Source of the DNA: Clostridia bacterium
GTDB lineage: Bacteria; Bacillota; Clostridia; Oscillospirales; Acutalibacteraceae
Direction: 5' to 3'
DNA length: 64,000 bases
Assembly (NCBI GenBank): GCA_017513245.1
Contig: JAFXGK010000023.1
Span: forward strand, 25,225-89,224
Both the position numbers and the translations under genes were made by a program. The notes beneath the pieces are model-generated. The model did not search any database. It was given only the letters and a program-made list of their open reading frames with translations, and was not told the DNA's origin. Of the stretch, positions 35,524-45,514 are shown one piece after another. Positions within the stretch are counted from its first letter, which is position 1. Each line of letters opens with the position of its first letter.

Positions 35524-37727
35524 TCGCTATCCCCTCCAATCCACTCATAACTTCTTGCGGCCACCTTGATACCGTTTACGGTTACCTCGGTGGTGTTGTA
35601 GTTTACGTATACCTGAATTCCGCCTTCGTAAATCGTTTCTACAACGTTGGGTAATACCTCGGTGTAAGAGGTTATTTTCTTGTCGTAGATATTTGCCAAC
35701 AGCTTGCTGTACTCTTTGTACTTGGCAACTGCTTCGTCCTTCCACCAATCAAAGGTGGAGCTGTAAAGGTAGTCGTACTCGGTTTCCTGCAGCACGCTTG
35801 CCTTTTTGTAGATGGTGTTGTACATCGGCTCGGTTCCGGTCGATACAGCCCAAAGATAGGTAAGTTCCTCATCAATGGTCTGCGGTAACGATTCGGTTGT
35901 TACCGTGATGTAGCCGTGAAGCACCATCTGATAAAGCGGGATATCATAATCGAACATCTCATAACAGCTGGAGCCGATGGGGGCTGCCGTTATGGTGTCG
36001 ACGTATTTGAAGGTGTAGGCATTTGCATCTGCAAGCGATACCGAAACACCCTTCTCGTTGTAGGCTGCAAGCAGCTTCTGTACGTTGTCGATAAGATACT
36101 TTCTGCTTTGCGGAGCCTTTCGAGAGAAATTACTGTAGAAGTAGTCGCCCAGCGTATCCATCGAAATGGTATCGAGGCCGGTAGAGCTATACGACTTCAA
36201 GAAGGATTTACCCGCAGAAAGAACGCGGTCGGAATCGGCAATGAGCTGAGCTGTGCTGCGACGCTCGGTGAATACCGATTTGCGATACAAATACTTGTAG
36301 AGCAGCTTGTTAAAGTAGCTCTGAATTGCATCGCTGCGCTTCATTTCGGCAGCGTATGCAAAGTCGGCGTTTGCCACGAGAGTTATGCCGTTCTCTTCGG
36401 CGAAGGCCTTAAGCTTTTTAAAGTTCTTCTTGCCGCCGACAGAGGAAAGATGGCGGGCCTTCGTGGGAAGCTTTTCGTTAGATACACCGCTTCCCGACCA
36501 GCCGATAAGCTCGGCGGTTATATCGGTTATGCCTGCAGCCTTGAGCTCCTCTAATATCTTCTTTACCTCTTTATAGGAGGTGAGCGATATCTGCTTTTGA
36601 TACTTAAAGCCGAGGATGGCCGAGGTTTTGCTTATGCTGTTGTAAACGTCGAGGTGAAGTGTGGGAGCGTTTTTACTCTTCTTAAGCACTCCGCTGTCTA
36701 CAAGATAATCCTGATACTTGGAGGCGATGCCCTGATAGGAGGCCTTTTCGGCGCCGAGGAAATAGTAGCTTACGGTGTACTTTTTGCTGTCTGCGCACAT
36801 TGTCCAACTTTGGATGTTCTTACCTTCCCAATCGGTACCGAACATCGAAACGGGAGAGTTGTAACGGTAAACCGCTTTGCTGGTTGCGATGTTGTAGCCG
36901 TATTTCTTAGCAAACGAAGAATAGGCGCAAATCGCTGCGCTGTCGTCGCCCTCGGTGATAACACCGAGAAGGGCTCGGTCGGACTTTACGATACCGAAAA
37001 TCGGAAGTCTTACGTCCTCTGTCTGAATCTTATTGACATAGGAAAGCGGATCGATTTCGTTTCCGTAAACGTAGCCGACGTATTCCGAAGCGCCGCTGCC
37101 GTTATTAAAGTTGATTACGGTACCGCTGCCGTCCGGAATTACGAGGTAACCCTGCTCTGCCATAGTACCTGCGCCGAAGCCGGGCAAAAGTTTAAGGTAT
37201 ATAATGAATATATCGCTTCCCTCTTCAAGTTCATCATAGAGGATGGAGGCCTTGAGCGACTCACCCTCTAAAACGTACTCAACGGGAATAACTACGCCGA
37301 GCCAATCAATAGTGAAGGTAACCTTAACACCGTTCTTTATTTTCTTTACCGAAATGCAATCCTCATCGCATTCCTCTACGGTGTTGGTGGTTTCCAAGCT
37401 GTTAGAGTCGGCCGATATGGCGTTTTCTCTGTACAAGTACTGCATAACAATGGGCGACTTAACGTTGCTCTTTTCAATACCAACCGAGTTCTTATCGCCT
37501 GCCTCATCGGAAACGGCGGAATACCAGAGGTTGCCGGTTGCCGCGTTGCGTACTACGATGTTGCCTGTGGTTTTATCAAGAAAAAGTGAGTTGTGCTCAT
37601 TTTCGGCAACAAGCTCGTAGATTTCATCGATAACCTCGTTTTCGGGCGCTGCCGAAGCCGCAATTCCCAAAAGCGAGAAAACAAGGACGGCACACAGCGC
37701 TATGCTGATAATAGATTTAATTTTCAT
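35520..37727 (-). CDS. Exported DUF5696-type protein
   Basis: A 735-aa protein with a signal peptide (residues 1-27). The N-terminal 300 residues are beta-rich and open with HNSLFLDKTTGNIVVRNAATG. A region resembling a TIM barrel follows (about 365-620): LHLDVYNSISKTSAILGFKY, EELKAAGITDITAELIGWSG, then ISMDTLGDYFYS and VSLADANAYTF. The C-terminus is a small beta domain. I recognise it as DUF5696-like, a family found beside sugar ABC permeases in Clostridia. The layout of beta-sandwich, barrel and beta domain suggests a glycosidase-like fold, but catalytic residues cannot be named. Its stop overlaps the permease start by 4 nt. Confidence 0.72.
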   Translation of the reverse strand: MKIKSIISIALCAVLVFSLLGIAASAAPENEVIDEIYELVAENEHNSLFLDKTTGNIVVRNAATGNLWYSAVSDEAGDKNSVGIEKSNVKSPIVMQYLYRENAISADSNSLETTNTVEECDEDCISVKKIKNGVKVTFTIDWLGVVIPVEYVLEGESLKASILYDELEEGSDIFIIYLKLLPGFGAGTMAEQGYLVIPDGSGTVINFNNGSGASEYVGYVYGNEIDPLSYVNKIQTEDVRLPIFGIVKSDRALLGVITEGDDSAAICAYSSFAKKYGYNIATSKAVYRYNSPVSMFGTDWEGKNIQSWTMCADSKKYTVSYYFLGAEKASYQGIASKYQDYLVDSGVLKKSKNAPTLHLDVYNSISKTSAILGFKYQKQISLTSYKEVKKILEELKAAGITDITAELIGWSGSGVSNEKLPTKARHLSSVGGKKNFKKLKAFAEENGITLVANADFAYAAEMKRSDAIQSYFNKLLYKYLYRKSVFTERRSTAQLIADSDRVLSAGKSFLKSYSSTGLDTISMDTLGDYFYSNFSRKAPQSRKYLIDNVQKLLAAYNEKGVSVSLADANAYTFKYVDTITAAPIGSSCYEMFDYDIPLYQMVLHGYITVTTESLPQTIDEELTYLWAVSTGTEPMYNTIYKKASVLQETEYDYLYSSTFDWWKDEAVAKYKEYSKLLANIYDKKITSYTEVLPNVVETIYEGGIQVYVNYNTTEVTVNGIKVAARSYEWIGGDSE

Positions 37728-37741
37728 TGATGCGCCCTCCT

Positions 37742-39856
37742 TTAACGAAGTTGAAGCTCTGCTATAATTGATTTACCAAACTGCCATACCTGAAGCATAA
37801 GTGTGTAGAACAGAGCCATCAGGAAGCCTATTACGATCATTGCTATGAGGGTTAAAAATACCGACCACAGCATCTTACCGAATGAATATTCGTGAAGTGT
37901 TATAAGTGCGAAGGCCACAAGGGCAATCGACCAAACCAAGCCAACCGAGGTAACGATGGTGATGAACACACCCTCGCTGCCGGTAAGCACGTTACTGAGC
38001 GCTGCTGCAATACCGATCGAAACTATATAAGGTATGAGCGAATACGCAACACCGCAGTAGATTTCCTTAAACGTACCCTTACCGTTAAGGAGAGTACACA
38101 TAGACCAGTTGGCCGCCACGAAAAGAAGGAAAAGGCCTACTGTCTTGAAAATCTCGATTAAAAGATTAAAGTCTGTAACGCGGGCAGTGCTGAAGGAGAA
38201 GCCCGTGCAGAAGAAACTGATTGTATCAACTATAAACCATAAAACGACAATGCCTGTAGCAATAAGGGGCGATTCTGTTTTACGGTCCTTAAACTGGTCG
38301 AACGAGTCAACCGGATGGAAAAGCGTGTAGATGGGAAGGCCCCACTTGGTTTCGAGCGGCGAATATGCGGTACCGTCGACAACCTTCATCTTTTTGTTGA
38401 TAAACTTCTTTATAAGCACGATTACCGCAACGATGAGGACGATTACAAGAACAATCCACAAAGCGTTATCGGCCATTGCCTGCTTGCGGTACTGCTTGAA
38501 CGCCTTGGAATACTCATCCTGCGCACCCGCAATTTGGAAGTTTTCCATAGCCTCCTTATATTCGCCGCGCTCGTCGTTTACGAGGCCGAGGCCGTAATAA
38601 GGATAGATGCTGTTGGAGTTAAGCTTAAGCACGTGGTCCCATGCGGCCTCGCGAGCATCAAGATCGGTGGAGTCGCCGAGCAGGAAGGCATGTCTGAGTG
38701 CCAGACCATACTCTGTGGGAGCATATTTGTGCAAGCAGCTCTTAGCTGCGTCAAGAACCAAAACCTCGCCGTTTACGGTTTCGATTGCGGTTGCGTTGGA
38801 CATCATACCCTGGTATGCGCCCTTGCCGCCGAAGGAGCCGATGAAATCGCCGTCAACGGTGTACTGATAAACTCTGCCGTATTCCGAGTCGAGAACGTTT
38901 ATCATACCTTCGGTATCAATGTCGAGATCGGTAAAGCAGTTATTAAAGCGGTCCCAATAGAACGAATAAGAATCGTTTTCATACTCGCCGAAGCTTGTGT
39001 CACTTTTTAAGTTGCTCTTGCCTGTATAGTTAAGGCACTGCAAAACGTCGCTCGAGCCGAATATAAAACGGTCAGCCTTTACGGTGTAAACGAAGTTGTG
39101 AGCGTCGAGCGTCATGTTGGCAAAGTTGGTGGGAGTAATGCTTCTGCGTGCAGCACGCTGCGCACGGGTGAGGAACTTATTATAAAAGAACTGCTTTAAA
39201 ACGTCGGCGGTTGCCTGTACGGTGTTGGATCCATAGAACACCTTGAAATCGCCTTCCTGTGTGAAGGTAAGAATACCGGTGTTAATGGATTTACAAATTA
39301 CATATATCGTACCGTCGTTTCCGAGCATTACCTTTGCAACGTCGAAGGGGGTATCGGTTCCGGCCAAAGCCTCGTCGGGGCGGCCGATTTCTAAAGCAAG
39401 TCTGCGGTTGCTGTCGAATACGAGCACGCGCGTGTTTTTAGTGTCGGCTATGTAGAAGTCGCCGTTTTCGCTTACGTCAAAGCCGGTAGCGCCGGTAAAG
39501 TTTACGGGAGCGCCGTTTTGGTCAACAAAGTCGCTTATTATTTCCTTAACCTTGTAGGTTGAAACGTCGATAACTACTATTCTGCCGTTTCCGGTATCGA
39601 GAACGTATAATTTTCCGTTCTTGTAAACCATATCCGATGCGGACGAAAAAGGAGTTTCGAGTCCCAAATCAGCAGCGGTGAGAGAACCCTGTGTGAGATA
39701 GGTTATAGGCGCCTCGTGCGAGGTCTTGTATCCGTCGTACTCGTAGCCGTCATACGGCGCGGTAAGCTGCGGCAATGCCGAAACGGACATCGAAAGCAGC
39801 ATAACTGCCACCAGCGTTAAAACGAGCACTTTAAAAAGTTTACCAAAGTTACGCAT
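37742..39856 (-). CDS. NHL beta-propeller protein with TPR-like segment and YIP1 membrane domain
   Basis: A 704-aa membrane protein. It has a signal peptide (about 1-27), then NHL-type beta-propeller repeats at about 60-370: MVYKNGKLYVLDTGNGRIVV, GATGFDVSENGDFYIADTKN, MINVLDSEYGRVYQYTVDG. A TPR-like helical part follows at about 395-455 (SIYPYYGLGLVNDERGEYKEAMENFQIAG). A membrane helix near 466-487 leads to a YIP1-type domain with several helices to the C-terminus. The propeller is predicted to be extracellular. It lies 14 bp upstream of the DUF5696 gene. It may be an assembly or sensing component for the neighbouring permease pair; this is inferred only from the tight operon. Confidence 0.78.
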   Translation of the reverse strand: MRNFGKLFKVLVLTLVAVMLLSMSVSALPQLTAPYDGYEYDGYKTSHEAPITYLTQGSLTAADLGLETPFSSASDMVYKNGKLYVLDTGNGRIVVIDVSTYKVKEIISDFVDQNGAPVNFTGATGFDVSENGDFYIADTKNTRVLVFDSNRRLALEIGRPDEALAGTDTPFDVAKVMLGNDGTIYVICKSINTGILTFTQEGDFKVFYGSNTVQATADVLKQFFYNKFLTRAQRAARRSITPTNFANMTLDAHNFVYTVKADRFIFGSSDVLQCLNYTGKSNLKSDTSFGEYENDSYSFYWDRFNNCFTDLDIDTEGMINVLDSEYGRVYQYTVDGDFIGSFGGKGAYQGMMSNATAIETVNGEVLVLDAAKSCLHKYAPTEYGLALRHAFLLGDSTDLDAREAAWDHVLKLNSNSIYPYYGLGLVNDERGEYKEAMENFQIAGAQDEYSKAFKQYRKQAMADNALWIVLVIVLIVAVIVLIKKFINKKMKVVDGTAYSPLETKWGLPIYTLFHPVDSFDQFKDRKTESPLIATGIVVLWFIVDTISFFCTGFSFSTARVTDFNLLIEIFKTVGLFLLFVAANWSMCTLLNGKGTFKEIYCGVAYSLIPYIVSIGIAAALSNVLTGSEGVFITIVTSVGLVWSIALVAFALITLHEYSFGKMLWSVFLTLIAMIVIGFLMALFYTLMLQVWQFGKSIIAELQLR

Positions 39857-39866
39857 TCCTACACTC

Positions 39867-40532
39867 CTATCCTGCGTTAGTTTCCTTTTCTACTTCGTTG
39901 AGTCCCAAGTAGAGCAGATTGTCATAATCGGTGCCCGACCATTCGTATTTAACCCAAATCGAAAGGCCATAGCTTTCACATTTAGCCGAAAGATCACTTT
40001 CAGCGGTTATTTCCTTTGCCTTGCCGTCCTTTACAAAGTAAAGAATTTTGCTTGCCGTATCCTCGGCAAGGAGGCAGTCGCCCTTTTCGGGTAAGGCTTC
40101 TTCGCTTTTTTGGAAGCCGAAGGCCTTATCAAGCGATTCGAGTTTATCAAAGTCTGCCTTCACAACGTTCTGTGCGAACTGGCTTTGCAAGGTGGCGTCG
40201 GTTTTGCCGTTGCTTAATATCGCCTCGTCTACCGACACGCCCGATTTAAGGGGGAGAATGTAAAGATCTTTGATCTCTGCGGAAGAGTCAATGCTGAAAA
40301 CGAACTGCTTCCAACCGTCGTCACGCTCATTTACCATGCGGAGCGAAACCTTGCCCGTTACGTCATATGCGCCGTTACCGGTAACGTAAAAGCCGTGGTC
40401 ACCCTCGAACTTTGCAGGGTCGGTTATTTTTTTGTCGCCGCCGCACATTGCAAGGCACAAAACGATAACCAAAACCACCGCAACAGCAATCGAAATTAAC
40501 CCGATTTGCTTCGCCTTTCTTGAAATTTGCAT
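39867..40532 (-). CDS. N-terminally anchored extracellular protein, unknown function
   Basis: A 221-aa protein, first gene of the long locus. One N-terminal hydrophobic helix (about 10-31) ends in LAMCGGDKK. The Cys could be lipidated, although Met before Cys is unusual for a lipobox; otherwise it is a plain membrane anchor. The remainder is a single beta-rich domain: DHGFYVTGNGAYDVTGKVSLRMVNERDDGWKQ, then a charged stretch and KYEWSGTDYDNLLYLGLNEV. No family is recognised. It has GGGGGA as ribosome site and lies 10 bp upstream of the NHL/YIP1 gene, so it is probably a subunit of the same surface assembly. Confidence 0.7.
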   Translation of the reverse strand: MQISRKAKQIGLISIAVAVVLVIVLCLAMCGGDKKITDPAKFEGDHGFYVTGNGAYDVTGKVSLRMVNERDDGWKQFVFSIDSSAEIKDLYILPLKSGVSVDEAILSNGKTDATLQSQFAQNVVKADFDKLESLDKAFGFQKSEEALPEKGDCLLAEDTASKILYFVKDGKAKEITAESDLSAKCESYGLSIWVKYEWSGTDYDNLLYLGLNEVEKETNAG

Positions 40533-40743
40533 AACAATCCCCCAAATTAAAATAATAATTTATTATATTATAATAGGCGCTTGTGCAAAATGCACTACTA
40601 AATCTTTACTTATTTGTCCCCAAAAGTTACATTGTGCCTAAATTTTACCGATTTTAACCGATTTTTTAAAAATTTTTCTCATTTTTTTACTTTCATTTGT
40701 AAAAAAGCGATAAAAACGATTTTAAGTGGTAAAAAAAGTAGAA
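40533..40743. other. AT-rich intergenic region upstream of the carbohydrate locus
   Basis: No gene is seen. On the minus strand a TATAAT lies about 35 bp upstream of the 221-aa gene, next to a small palindrome GTGCA-ttt-TGCAC that could be an operator. No convincing -35 box is visible. This is the most likely place for the main promoter of the locus. Confidence 0.4.
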
Positions 40744-40773
40744 AGACGGCACCGTTCATACACGGTGCCGTCT
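40744..40773 (-). terminator. Terminator after the GH43 gene
   Basis: A perfect 11-bp stem (AGACGGCACCG / CGGTGCCGTCT) with an 8-nt loop is followed on the minus strand by TTTCTACTTTTTTT. It separates the GH43 gene from the long locus downstream. Confidence 0.85.
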
Positions 40774-40819
40774 GTTTCACAAATTCACTTTTCCCGATAG
40801 GTTTCTTTACCTTGATTTT

Positions 40820-41740
40820 TTAAATTTCGGTTTCCCTTAACGGCTCACCGAGCACGGGAAAATCGTTTTCCCACTCGATTTTACCGTAGCAAACAATGCG
40901 TTCCGCCCAGTTGTTTTCAACCTCGTTAAAGCTGTCGGAATCGTCGTAAAGGCGGGCGTGATAAACCAAAATATCCTCGCCTTTTTCGCTCTTTGTGGCC
41001 GAGCAATGACCCGGCCCGTAGATGCCGTTTGCAGAGGAAAACAGCGGTTTTTCGCTCTTTTTCCACGCGTTTTTATCTAAAATATCGCCACCCGAAAAGG
41101 TTAAAAGACCGAGGCAATAATGCTCGCTTCGACAGTCGCTCGCCGAATAGAGCATATGAATATTTTTGCCCTTTTTGAGCATACAAGAGCCTTCTATTAC
41201 GGGGTTCATATGACGCTCGAAATCACGGTCGGCCGTTGCGATAACGGCCATATTTTCGCTTAGCGTAAAGGGGTCGGAAAGCTCTACAAGGGTGATTCCG
41301 TTCCACGAAACTGCCATATAAAGTTTACCTTCGTAATCAAACACGGTACCGTCGATGGCCCAGGTGTTTTCAAGTCCCTTCATATTGCCGAGATACTCGT
41401 ATTCACCGAAAATATCCTCGGTTTTCGAACGCAAAACGTGCATACTGTGGCAACCGATATCGTCCTTACAGCCGGGAGCGGCATAAACGTACCATCTATC
41501 CCCTATTTTATGCACCTCGGGCGCAAACCAAGAGCCGAGATCTCCCTGCAAATCCTTGTCGTATATCTTTTTAACCTCGGCCTTTTCTATATCTTCAAGG
41601 TGGTCAAAACGCGCTATATAAAGGTCGTTATAGGCTGTGTAGCAGTAGTAATAAGTATCGCCCTCGCGGATGATATACGGATCGCCCGCATCTCTTCTGC
41701 CTATGCGGCTCGGCAGCAGTACAGGATTCTCGATTTTCAT
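40820..41740 (-). CDS. Glycoside hydrolase family 43-like beta-propeller enzyme
   Basis: A 306-aa cytoplasmic enzyme from the ATG with GGGGTG upstream. It has a five-bladed propeller pattern with the three GH43/62 carboxylates in order: base Asp in RRDAGDPYIIREG, pKa-modulating Asp in WAIDGTVFDYEGKLYMA, and acid Glu in PVIEGSCMLKKGKNIHML. The segment IYGPGHCSAT late in the protein is also typical. Family members remove arabinose or xylose units. It has no signal peptide, so it should act on imported oligosaccharides. It stands alone between terminator-like hairpins. Confidence 0.88.
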   Translation of the reverse strand: MKIENPVLLPSRIGRRDAGDPYIIREGDTYYYCYTAYNDLYIARFDHLEDIEKAEVKKIYDKDLQGDLGSWFAPEVHKIGDRWYVYAAPGCKDDIGCHSMHVLRSKTEDIFGEYEYLGNMKGLENTWAIDGTVFDYEGKLYMAVSWNGITLVELSDPFTLSENMAVIATADRDFERHMNPVIEGSCMLKKGKNIHMLYSASDCRSEHYCLGLLTFSGGDILDKNAWKKSEKPLFSSANGIYGPGHCSATKSEKGEDILVYHARLYDDSDSFNEVENNWAERIVCYGKIEWENDFPVLGEPLRETEI

Positions 41741-41768
41741 AAAAAACACCCCTTATCGAGTAAATAAT

Positions 41769-41826
41769 AACACCTTTGCGGCGCCAAATGTTAGCATTAA
41801 TTTACCAAATAGCGTGCAAAGGTGTT
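41769..41826 (-). terminator. Long inverted repeat after icd
   Basis: AACACCTTTGC and GCAAAGGTGTT arms are 36 bp apart, between the icd stop and the GH43 start. On the minus strand the second arm is followed by ATTATTTA. It is a likely but imperfect terminator for the hydratase-icd transcript. Confidence 0.45.
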
Positions 41827-41837
41827 GTTTTTTGTGA

Positions 41838-43046
41838 TTAAGCTAATTTTTTCTCAAGTTCTGCACGGATGGCGGCGATAAACTCTTCGCTGTTTACAAC
41901 GCGGGTCTCACCCTCGGCGAGAGCTGCAAGGTCACCGGTCATAACGCCCGATTCAATGGTATCGAGGCAGGCGGCCTCAAGCTTATCGGCAAAAGCCATA
42001 AGCTCTGCGTTGCCGTCAAGCTCACCGCGTTTGCGGAGGGCTCCGGTCCATGCAAAGATGGTTGCAATGGGGTTGGAGGAGGGCTTTTCGCCCTTGAGCC
42101 AGCGGTAATAATGGCGAGTAACGGTGCCGTGTGCGGCCTCGTACTCATAGTTGCCCTCGGGGCTGACGAGAACGCTGGTCATCATAGCAAGCGAGCCGAA
42201 TGCGGTAGAAACCATATCGCTCATAACGTCGCCGTCGTAGTTCTTGCAAACCCAAAGGAAGCCGCCCTCAGAGCGGATAACACGGGCAACGGCATCGTCA
42301 ATAAGGGTGTAGAAATATTCGATGCCTGCGGCCTCGAACTTTTCCTTAAATTCCTCGTCATAGATGCGCTGGAAAATAAACTTAAAGGTCTGGTCGTACT
42401 GCTTGGAAATTGTATCCTTGGTGGCAAACCACATATCCTGCTTGGTGGAAAGCGCATACTCGAAGCATACGCGGGCAAAAGATTCGATAGAAGAATCCTT
42501 ATTATACTGGCCCTGAAGCACGCCTGCGCACTCATAATCATATATAGTCTGGCGCATTTCGGTGCCGTCCTCACCCGTAAAGAGAAGTTCTGCCTTACCG
42601 GGGCCGGGAATACGGAATTCGGTTGCCTTATAAACGTCGCCGTATGCGTGACGGGCGATAGTAATCGGCTTGTTCCAGCGGCTGACATAGGGCTTAATAC
42701 GGCTTGTAATGATGGGGGCACGGAAAACGGTACCATCTAAGATTGCACGGATGGTGCCGTTCGGACTCTTCCACATTTCCTTAAGCTTATATTCCTCAAC
42801 ACGCTGTGCATTGGGGGTTATGGTAGCGCACTTAACGCCAACCTTGTGCTTCTTTATAGCATTGGAAGCATCAATAGTTACCTGGTCGTTGGTTTCGTCG
42901 CGATAAGGAAGACCAAGGTCATAATATTCGGTATTAAGCTCTAAGAAGGGGCAAAGGAGTTCATCCTTTATCATTTTCCAGAGGATTCTGGTCATTTCGT
43001 CGCCATCCATCTCAACGATGGGATTCTGCATTTTAATTTTATCCAC
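41838..43046 (-). CDS. icd: NADP-dependent isocitrate dehydrogenase, eukaryote-like dimeric type
   Basis: Converts isocitrate to 2-oxoglutarate and CO2 with NADP, feeding glutamate synthesis. It is 402 aa, starting at GTG 9 nt after AAAGGAG. The sequence follows the type II (IDH1-like) family: [40 protein letters not shown], then [16 protein letters not shown]-like and [12 protein letters not shown] blocks. The substrate and metal residues in these blocks appear intact. It follows the aconitase-like hydratase by 14 bp, and citrate synthase is divergently encoded. Confidence 0.96.
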   Translation of the reverse strand: MDKIKMQNPIVEMDGDEMTRILWKMIKDELLCPFLELNTEYYDLGLPYRDETNDQVTIDASNAIKKHKVGVKCATITPNAQRVEEYKLKEMWKSPNGTIRAILDGTVFRAPIITSRIKPYVSRWNKPITIARHAYGDVYKATEFRIPGPGKAELLFTGEDGTEMRQTIYDYECAGVLQGQYNKDSSIESFARVCFEYALSTKQDMWFATKDTISKQYDQTFKFIFQRIYDEEFKEKFEAAGIEYFYTLIDDAVARVIRSEGGFLWVCKNYDGDVMSDMVSTAFGSLAMMTSVLVSPEGNYEYEAAHGTVTRHYYRWLKGEKPSSNPIATIFAWTGALRKRGELDGNAELMAFADKLEAACLDTIESGVMTGDLAALAEGETRVVNSEEFIAAIRAELEKKLA

Positions 43047-43060
43047 TTTAAAAAACTCCT

Positions 43061-45307
43061 TTACTTATTCTGTGCGGCATACCAGTTCATAAGGCAGCCG
43101 GAAAGCAGTATTTCGCGCTCTTTTTCGGTAAGACCCGCAACGTGAAGGGTGATTTCTTTCACGGCGCCGTCGCTTATAACGTAGCCCTTAATATCGGTTT
43201 GAGCGTTTTCGATTGCGGTCTTGATGCCGGGAACGAATACTGTATCGAAGGGCTTGTAATCAAATTCTACGCCCTCGTCGATGGTGAAGGGCACCATACC
43301 CCAGTTAATACAGTTGGAGCGATAACGTTTTGTTGCATATTCGTAGCAGATGTTTGCACCGCCGCCCAGAACGCGCTGGCAGGAGGCTGCCTGCTCACGG
43401 GCAGAGCCGTCACCCGGCTTGTTTGCGAATACTGCCGAGCAAACGGTAGTATCGGAAAGTACATCTTCGGAGAAACCTGCAGCCTTGAGCACTGCGATGG
43501 TTTTTTCATCGGGTGTGCCTTCGGCGCGCTTCTGCTCTTCCGCACGAATATCGGCTGTACGAGCCACGTATTCGGGGTCGCGTCTGGAAAGCGCAAAGGT
43601 TGCAAGCTTTAAGGGGTTAGAACGGTAGGACGAGGTCTCGCCTGAGGGGATAAGCTCGTCGGTGGTGGTTACGGGGTCGTGAATTACGCTGGCAAGACGC
43701 AGCATAAGATTTTCGCGAAGTGCCGGAATCTTGGGCCATTCGGTAATGTTGGGTCCGAAACGAAGCTCAGCCGATGCATCAGCCTTGCCGAAGCCGAAGT
43801 ATACGCGCTTTTCATAGGGAGCGGCATCGAAGGTTAAGGGCTTCTCCTCGGGAGCGGTATATTCAATATCGGTTGCTGCGGTAAGAACACCGCCGTTTGC
43901 TGCGGTTGCGGCTATACTGCGCGCATCCATAAGCATAACGGCCGAAAGCTGACCGTCGCCCGGACGGGAGCCTTCACGGTTGGGGAAGTTACGGGTTGTA
44001 TGGCGGATGGAAAGACCGTTGTTAGAGGGCACGTCGCCTGCACCGAAGCAGGGTCCGCAGAAGCAGGGCTTAAAGAGTGCGCCGCACTCAAGCAGTTGCT
44101 GCTGGATACCATCCTTGATAAGGCGCAGGTTTACGGGTACCGACGGCGGATAAACCGACAGCGAGAAATAGCCGTTGCCTACCGAGCGGTCACGCATAAT
44201 TGCGGCAGCCTCGGCAATGTTATCGTACATACCGCCTGCGCAGCCTGCGATAACGCCCTGATCAATCATAATCTTGCCGTTTTGTACCTTGTCGGTAAGC
44301 GAGAGATGCACCTTGCCGCCAAACTGCTCCTCTGCGCGCTTTTCTGCCTCACGCAGGAGGTCGGCTCCGCCCGCTATAAGCTCGCGAACGGTATAAGCCT
44401 CAGAGGGATGGAACGGAAGCGCAGCCATACATTCAACCGTCGAGAGGTCGATTTCGATTACGCTGTCATAGTATGCTCCCTCGTCGGGTGCGATTGCCTT
44501 GTATTCATCGGGACGGCCGTGTGCCGTGAGGTATTCCTCAACGCGCTCGTCGGTGGTCCAGATAGAGGAAAGACAAGCGGTTTCGGTGGTCATAACGTCG
44601 ATGCCGATACGGTAATCCATAGGCAAATTCTTAACGCCGGGGCCGGCAAATTCGAGCACCTTGTTCTTAACGAAGCCGTTCTTATAGGTGGCTCCGCAGA
44701 GAGCGATTGCAACGTCGTGGGGGCCTACACCCTGCTTCGGCTTGCCGGTAAGGTACACAAGCACAACCTCGGGTGCGGCAACATCGTATGTATTGGAAAG
44801 CAGCTGCTTTACGATTTCGGGGCCGCCCTCGCCTACGCCCATGGTACCGAGAGCACCGTAACGGGTATGGCTGTCAGAGCCTAAAATCATCTTGCCGCAG
44901 CCGCTCATCATCTCGCGAGCGTACTGGTGAAGAACCGCCTGGTTTGCCGGAACGTAAATACCGCCGTACTTCTTGGCGGCCGAAAGGCCGAATACGTGGT
45001 CATCCTCGTTGATGGTTCCGCCAACAGCGCAAAGGCTGTTGTGGCAATTGGTCATAACGTAGGGCACGGGGAATTCACGAAGTCCGCTTCCCCTTGCGGT
45101 CTGTATAATTCCGACGTAGGTTATATCGTGAGATATAAGGCTGTCGAACTTAATGCGCATTAAATTCTCATCGGTCGAGGAATTGTGCGCGTTCATAACC
45201 TTGTAAGCCATGGTCTTGTTACGAGCAGCGCGGGTGTTTACTACCCCTTCGGCTGCTACGGGAACACCATTTTTCCAAACGTGTCCGTTGTGTTTAAGAG
45301 TTATCAT
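43061..45307 (-). CDS. Aconitase-family hydratase
   Basis: An aconitase-superfamily [4Fe-4S] dehydratase, 748 aa from the ATG with GAGAGGG upstream. The iron-sulfur cysteines fit the segments [10 protein letters not shown] and [14 protein letters not shown], and the substrate-loop segment [19 protein letters not shown] is conserved. C-terminal blocks include [11 protein letters not shown] and [29 protein letters not shown] (swivel domain). This hydratase subgroup replaces canonical aconitase in many Clostridia. Between citrate synthase and icd its role is most likely citrate-to-isocitrate conversion. A TATAAT lies about 40 bp upstream. Confidence 0.9.
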   Translation of the reverse strand: MITLKHNGHVWKNGVPVAAEGVVNTRAARNKTMAYKVMNAHNSSTDENLMRIKFDSLISHDITYVGIIQTARGSGLREFPVPYVMTNCHNSLCAVGGTINEDDHVFGLSAAKKYGGIYVPANQAVLHQYAREMMSGCGKMILGSDSHTRYGALGTMGVGEGGPEIVKQLLSNTYDVAAPEVVLVYLTGKPKQGVGPHDVAIALCGATYKNGFVKNKVLEFAGPGVKNLPMDYRIGIDVMTTETACLSSIWTTDERVEEYLTAHGRPDEYKAIAPDEGAYYDSVIEIDLSTVECMAALPFHPSEAYTVRELIAGGADLLREAEKRAEEQFGGKVHLSLTDKVQNGKIMIDQGVIAGCAGGMYDNIAEAAAIMRDRSVGNGYFSLSVYPPSVPVNLRLIKDGIQQQLLECGALFKPCFCGPCFGAGDVPSNNGLSIRHTTRNFPNREGSRPGDGQLSAVMLMDARSIAATAANGGVLTAATDIEYTAPEEKPLTFDAAPYEKRVYFGFGKADASAELRFGPNITEWPKIPALRENLMLRLASVIHDPVTTTDELIPSGETSSYRSNPLKLATFALSRRDPEYVARTADIRAEEQKRAEGTPDEKTIAVLKAAGFSEDVLSDTTVCSAVFANKPGDGSAREQAASCQRVLGGGANICYEYATKRYRSNCINWGMVPFTIDEGVEFDYKPFDTVFVPGIKTAIENAQTDIKGYVISDGAVKEITLHVAGLTEKEREILLSGCLMNWYAAQNK

Positions 45308-45343
45308 CCATTGTCCCTCTCTTTGCAAATTTCTATAACCGGC

Positions 45344-45349
45344 ATTATA
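45344..45349 (-). promoter_or_regulatory. -10 element of the hydratase-icd promoter
   Basis: TATAAT on the minus strand within GTGGTATAATGCC, about 37 bp before the hydratase ATG. The -35 region (TTTAAT at 17 bp) is weak. It lies in the 207-bp divergent region shared with citrate synthase. Confidence 0.6.
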
Positions 45350-45451
45350 CCACATTTTATTTTAAAATTAAAGTATTTTTATTAAAAATGCAACTTTTTA
45401 GCAATTAGTTTCGGCTTTTATTGGTGCAGACCGCAGAAATTGTTATTTTTC

Positions 45452-45480
45452 TTGCCATTTTTGCCTTTTTGAGGTATAAT
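45452..45480 (+). promoter_or_regulatory. Citrate synthase promoter
   Basis: TTGCCA, 17 bp, TATAAT, about 35 bp before the citrate synthase ATG. It diverges from the hydratase promoter about 100 bp away. Confidence 0.8.
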
Positions 45481-45514
45481 TAGCATTTAAGAAGATAACC
45501 GAGAAGGTGAAAAA

